Part shown: positions 40,666-43,034 of the stretch, piece after piece
Layout of the letters: each line of letters opens with the position of its first letter
Numbering within the stretch: the stretch's first letter is position 1
Assembly (NCBI GenBank): GCA_910588845.1
Contig: CAJURU010000023.1
Span: 11,828 to 54,861 of the forward strand
Direction: 5' to 3'
Source of the DNA: an uncultured Lachnospiraceae bacterium
Lineage (GTDB): Bacteria > Bacillota > Clostridia > Lachnospirales > Lachnospiraceae
Length of the DNA stretch: 43,034 nt
The notes under the pieces: model-generated
Told to the model about the DNA's origin: nothing
What the model saw: the letters and a program-made list of their open reading frames with translations, nothing else
The model's database searches: none
Made by a program: the position numbers and the translations under genes

Positions 40666-40671
40666 TATAAT
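40666..40671 (+). promoter_or_regulatory. Possible -10 box of the Xre gene
   Basis: TATAAT at 40666-40671 lies 32 bases before the ATG. No good -35 hexamer is visible. Confidence 0.35.
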
Positions 40672-40702
40672 TTATAAAACCAAAACACAGGAAGAAATCA
40701 TT

Positions 40703-41148
40703 ATGAGTTTAGGAAATAGTCTATTTCATGCACGAAAAAAAGCGGGTTGTCCCAAGAAGAAGTTGCTGAAAAACTGGGCGTAAGCAGACAGACAATCTCA
40801 AAATGGGAGCTTAATGAAACATTGCCAGATATACGGCAATCTAAACGTTTATCCAATCTGTATCATGTGACGTTAGACGAGTTGATAGAGTTTGACATTG
40901 ATGTAAAAGAGATTGAGCAGATTATCGAAAATACAAGCGAAAAAACGGAACAAAAAATCGACTGGACCAGCGTATGGGGCAAGAAATACCCCGTATTAAC
41001 GACTTATCAAGAAAAAGTTGATATTAACGAATATATCATGAAAATAATGGAATTGCTTGACAGCCTCAAAACCGCGTACGGCTATCATGATTTAGACGCT
41101 ATGTTAGTATTAAAAGATATTTTATCACACGCATGGAATGGCTATTAA
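40703..41148 (+). pseudogene. Xre-family HTH regulator with a -1 frameshift
   Basis: An ATG at 40703 starts the normal family N-terminus SLGNSLFHARKKAG, but at 40747 one base is missing relative to the expected GGTTTGTCC. The frame therefore changes before SQEEVAEKLGVSRQTISKWELN, the DNA-binding helices. The remaining 133 residues are intact and reach a normal stop. Either the gene is newly broken, or the base was missed in sequencing. A start at the internal TTG (40747) would remove the first helix. Confidence 0.75.
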
Positions 41149-41170
41149 AGCTTCATTTTTATCATGATTG

Positions 41171-41344
41171 AATGAAATACCTCATTGTGACGTCAACGGC
41201 AATTATGGCAGGCACATCCTATGTGTTATAATGATTATCATAGCGCATATGATTACAGGCGTATATTTACACCAGCCATGGATAGAGCCGTTTACAGGAA
41301 TGGAGGCAATTAAAAGCTTGGAACCAAAGAAAGAAACGCTCTAA
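41171..41344 (+). pseudogene. Membrane-protein fragment, unknown
   Basis: The 320-bp gap between the Xre and metallopeptidase genes holds an open frame whose last 37 residues (from the ATG at 41231) contain a hydrophobic helix and end ITGVYLHQPWIEPFTGMEAI then SLEPKKETL. It is open upstream to 41171 without a credible start. It looks like the C-terminal end of a small membrane protein, perhaps once fused or adjacent to the Xre gene. Confidence 0.35.
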
Positions 41345-41468
41345 TAATAAAATATAACAGATTTGTGAAAGAACATGACTAAAGTCATAGAAAGAAATGA
41401 CTATCGTAACTTCCTTTTTGCACCTTGATTTTGTAGATTAAAAAAAACAAATCAAAAGGAGTTTTTAT

Positions 41469-42242
41469 ATGAGGACAAAAGTAAAAAAATGGATTTCTAT
41501 TTTTCTAGTCGGCGCAGGCCCTTTGCTGGTTGGGATGATGATCAACTTTATTCCAACCTGGAATTTAAAGACCCCAGATATGCATGTGTTAAGCGGCGAT
41601 TGGTTAAATGTATACTATGAAACGGAAAAAGACGCGGCCAAGGATGTTTTTACATATGCTAATGCCCAAACGGCTTCCATTGCTGAAAAGTTAGGCTTCT
41701 GTGAAAAGCAAGATGTTAATGTCTATATTTATGATTATCAAGCTACAATGCAAACAAAAAAGTATGGTTTTATAGCGCCGTTATTAGGGCTCGATTGGTA
41801 TATTGGCGATAACATTGGAACAAATGTTATATTGACATCTCCAGCGAACCCAGGAGAAGTACATGATTATGACAATAATAAATATGCCGTATTACATGAA
41901 ATCATACATGCATACGTCAGTGTGATTAACGAAAATGTAGATTTGTGGCTTACCGAAGGGGTGGCATTGTATCTGAGTAATGGAGAACCATTTTGTAAGG
42001 CGCAATTAGAGTATCTTACCATACCAACATACAATGACACCATTTCAGATAATCCACTTACCTTTTCCAATTGCGGCGGTTATACATTCGCACATACATA
42101 CATCGAATATCTGGATGCGACATATGGCTGGGATAAGGTGTTAAAACTTATTGAAACAGAAAATTATGAAGAATGTTTTCACAAATCCAAAAAAAAGATC
42201 TATGAGGAATGGGTTTATTATATTGAAAACTATGATCAATGA
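41469..42242 (+). CDS. Membrane-anchored HExxH metallopeptidase (peptidase MA-like)
   Basis: A 257-residue protein with one N-terminal membrane helix (about 9-28) and a gluzincin-type zinc site. The site is LHEIIHAYVS (about 141-150), followed about 20 residues later by LWLTEGVALYLS, whose Glu would be the third ligand. The catalytic domain should face outside. An AAAAGGAG site precedes the ATG. Family members are often called peptidase MA-like and their substrates are mostly unknown. Its GC content is lower than that of the CIS genes, which suggests separate origin. Confidence 0.85.
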   Translation: MRTKVKKWISIFLVGAGPLLVGMMINFIPTWNLKTPDMHVLSGDWLNVYYETEKDAAKDVFTYANAQTASIAEKLGFCEKQDVNVYIYDYQATMQTKKYGFIAPLLGLDWYIGDNIGTNVILTSPANPGEVHDYDNNKYAVLHEIIHAYVSVINENVDLWLTEGVALYLSNGEPFCKAQLEYLTIPTYNDTISDNPLTFSNCGGYTFAHTYIEYLDATYGWDKVLKLIETENYEECFHKSKKKIYEEWVYYIENYDQ

Positions 42243-42297
42243 GGGGCAATTAACCTCCCCCGGGGGGCTGTCCCTCAGATAAAGCGGAGACTATGAA

Positions 42298-42321
42298 GAA
42301 AAGTCTGTAAAAGCAGATTTT
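42298..42321 (+). terminator. Probable terminator after the metallopeptidase gene
   Basis: AAAAGTCTG and CAGATTTT can form a stem around a TAAAAG loop, followed by CTATGA. A GC-rich hairpin (CCCCCGGGGGG) lies just before, at about 42257-42267. Confidence 0.45.
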
Positions 42322-42364
42322 CTATGATAATGAGGGGCGAAAGGTATGAAAAAACAGCTTTCGC

Positions 42365-42733
42365 CCTAAATTCCATCTTATATTTTTCAAATGTAAGCTG
42401 ATATTATCAGTTGGACAGTCGAAAATCTGAACCATGCTCTTTTGTGTCAGCCATACATCTTCATCATGAACTCTGACCTCTATACCATCTTCCCCATTCT
42501 GTTTTGTAAATACAAGAGCAGCAACACGGTCTAAAAGGCCATGCACGTACTGATTCCGGTAATGTTTCAGACACGTAACCTGCAACCAGTTCCGTAAACT
42601 CGATATCCAATGGTTTGCTTGCTGTCAGCCGAATAGCCTCTGCCAATGACAACGCTGCACGACTAAGCCATGGATTGTCCTTCCGCTGTATATTTATGAA
42701 ATACAATATCTGCAAAATCGGTTCGCCTGACAC
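42365..42733 (-). pseudogene. Decayed fragments: RhuM-like N-terminus and an unassigned fragment
   Basis: In the minus strand, EVRVHDEDVWLTQKSMVQIFD and NISLHLKNI match the start of RhuM-family proteins, but the frame is broken before and after. Just upstream a second fragment (LSLAEAIRLTASKPLDIEFTEL) is in another frame and joins it without a start or stop of its own. Neither can be a working gene. The unassigned fragment might come from a helicase-type DUF1998 protein, but I cannot support this. Confidence 0.5.
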
Positions 42734-42870
42734 TTAAATCAATACTTGCGATCTTTTCTCCAATTTCATTGATAATTCTAAAACATGCAGATTATCTTTC
42801 AGCAAATGTTCTGTTAGCTTGGACATCTAATAGATTAACATTTCCCTTACAAATCCCTACCCTATCATAA

Positions 42871-42898
42871 AAGAGATACTTGTTACCCAGTATCTCTT
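42871..42898. terminator. Hairpin near the right edge
   Basis: AAGAGATAC (42871-42879) and GTATCTCTT (42890-42898) form a 9-bp stem with a 10-base loop in otherwise AT-rich sequence. The bases from 42734 to the window end hold no open frame that I can support. Confidence 0.4.
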
Positions 42899-43034
42899 CA
42901 AAAGGTCATTTACAAATAATTCTTATAAATTAGGCCTCCGGCAAATTTCTCAGGATTTTTTTCAAGTTTTGTAAATATGACACCAGTTTACAACTTTTTA
43001 ATAAAAAATGCCGTACAGGACTTTCTGTTGTATA

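Noticed and set aside
42464..42733. DISARM or other defence helicase remnant
   Set aside because: The short fragment is too weak for any family call.

Overview
The window comes from a low-to-mid GC Firmicute, most likely a gut Clostridium of the Lachnospiraceae type. I infer this from strong GGAGG ribosome-binding sites, frequent GTG/TTG starts, a surface protein with FIVAR and bacterial Ig-like modules, a YoaP-type acetyltransferase and a LytTR/DUF3021 pair. I see no tRNA, rRNA or CRISPR array.

Bases 1-25,806 hold one leftward run of about twenty genes encoding a contractile injection system (CIS) of the extracellular/phage-tail-like (PVC/Afp) class. In transcription order these are: sheath, tube, T4 gp26-like baseplate protein, DUF6760-like small protein, second tube, a 1,111-aa repeat-rich coiled-coil protein (tape-measure candidate), LysM/gp53-like protein, gpD-like hub, gpV-like spike, gp25, two baseplate J-like proteins, tail protein I-like protein, a FYGK-motif protein with an Ig-like C-terminus, a membrane-anchored pseudokinase-like protein, a membrane-anchored MORN-repeat protein, a DUF4255 (Pvc16-like) protein, a beta-rich protein, a PAAR-like (DUF4280) tip, a large receptor with HAMP and a degenerate nucleotide-cyclase domain, and a partial repeat-tailed acidic protein that runs off the left edge. 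No capsid, portal, terminase or integrase gene is present, so this is not a prophage. The unusual part is the promoter-distal block, which adds three membrane proteins (pseudokinase, MORN, cyclase-like receptor) to a standard CIS core.

A divergent rightward operon (26,123-31,797) encodes a STAND-type ATPase regulator with winged-helix and BTAD domains, an AAA+ ATPase of the kind that accompanies CIS loci (Pvc15-like), and a charged coiled-coil protein. The shared intergenic region (25,807-26,122) carries a TATAAT box for the CIS operon with two 8-bp direct repeats just upstream. That layout resembles operators of SARP/BTAD activators, so the regulator probably switches on the CIS. The sheath gene also has a possible hairpin-bridged ribosome-binding site.

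Bases 31,800-43,034 are accessory. They contain a secreted surface protein, a truncated hydrolase with a TetR regulator, a LytTR/DUF3021 regulatory pair divergent from an ABC-2 exporter, two small coiled-coil proteins, a YoaP-like acetyltransferase, a frameshifted Xre regulator, a membrane-anchored HExxH metallopeptidase, and decayed gene fragments at the right end. The LytTR leader carries a chain of micro-ORFs inside a repeat element whose relative also sits inside the CIS operon.
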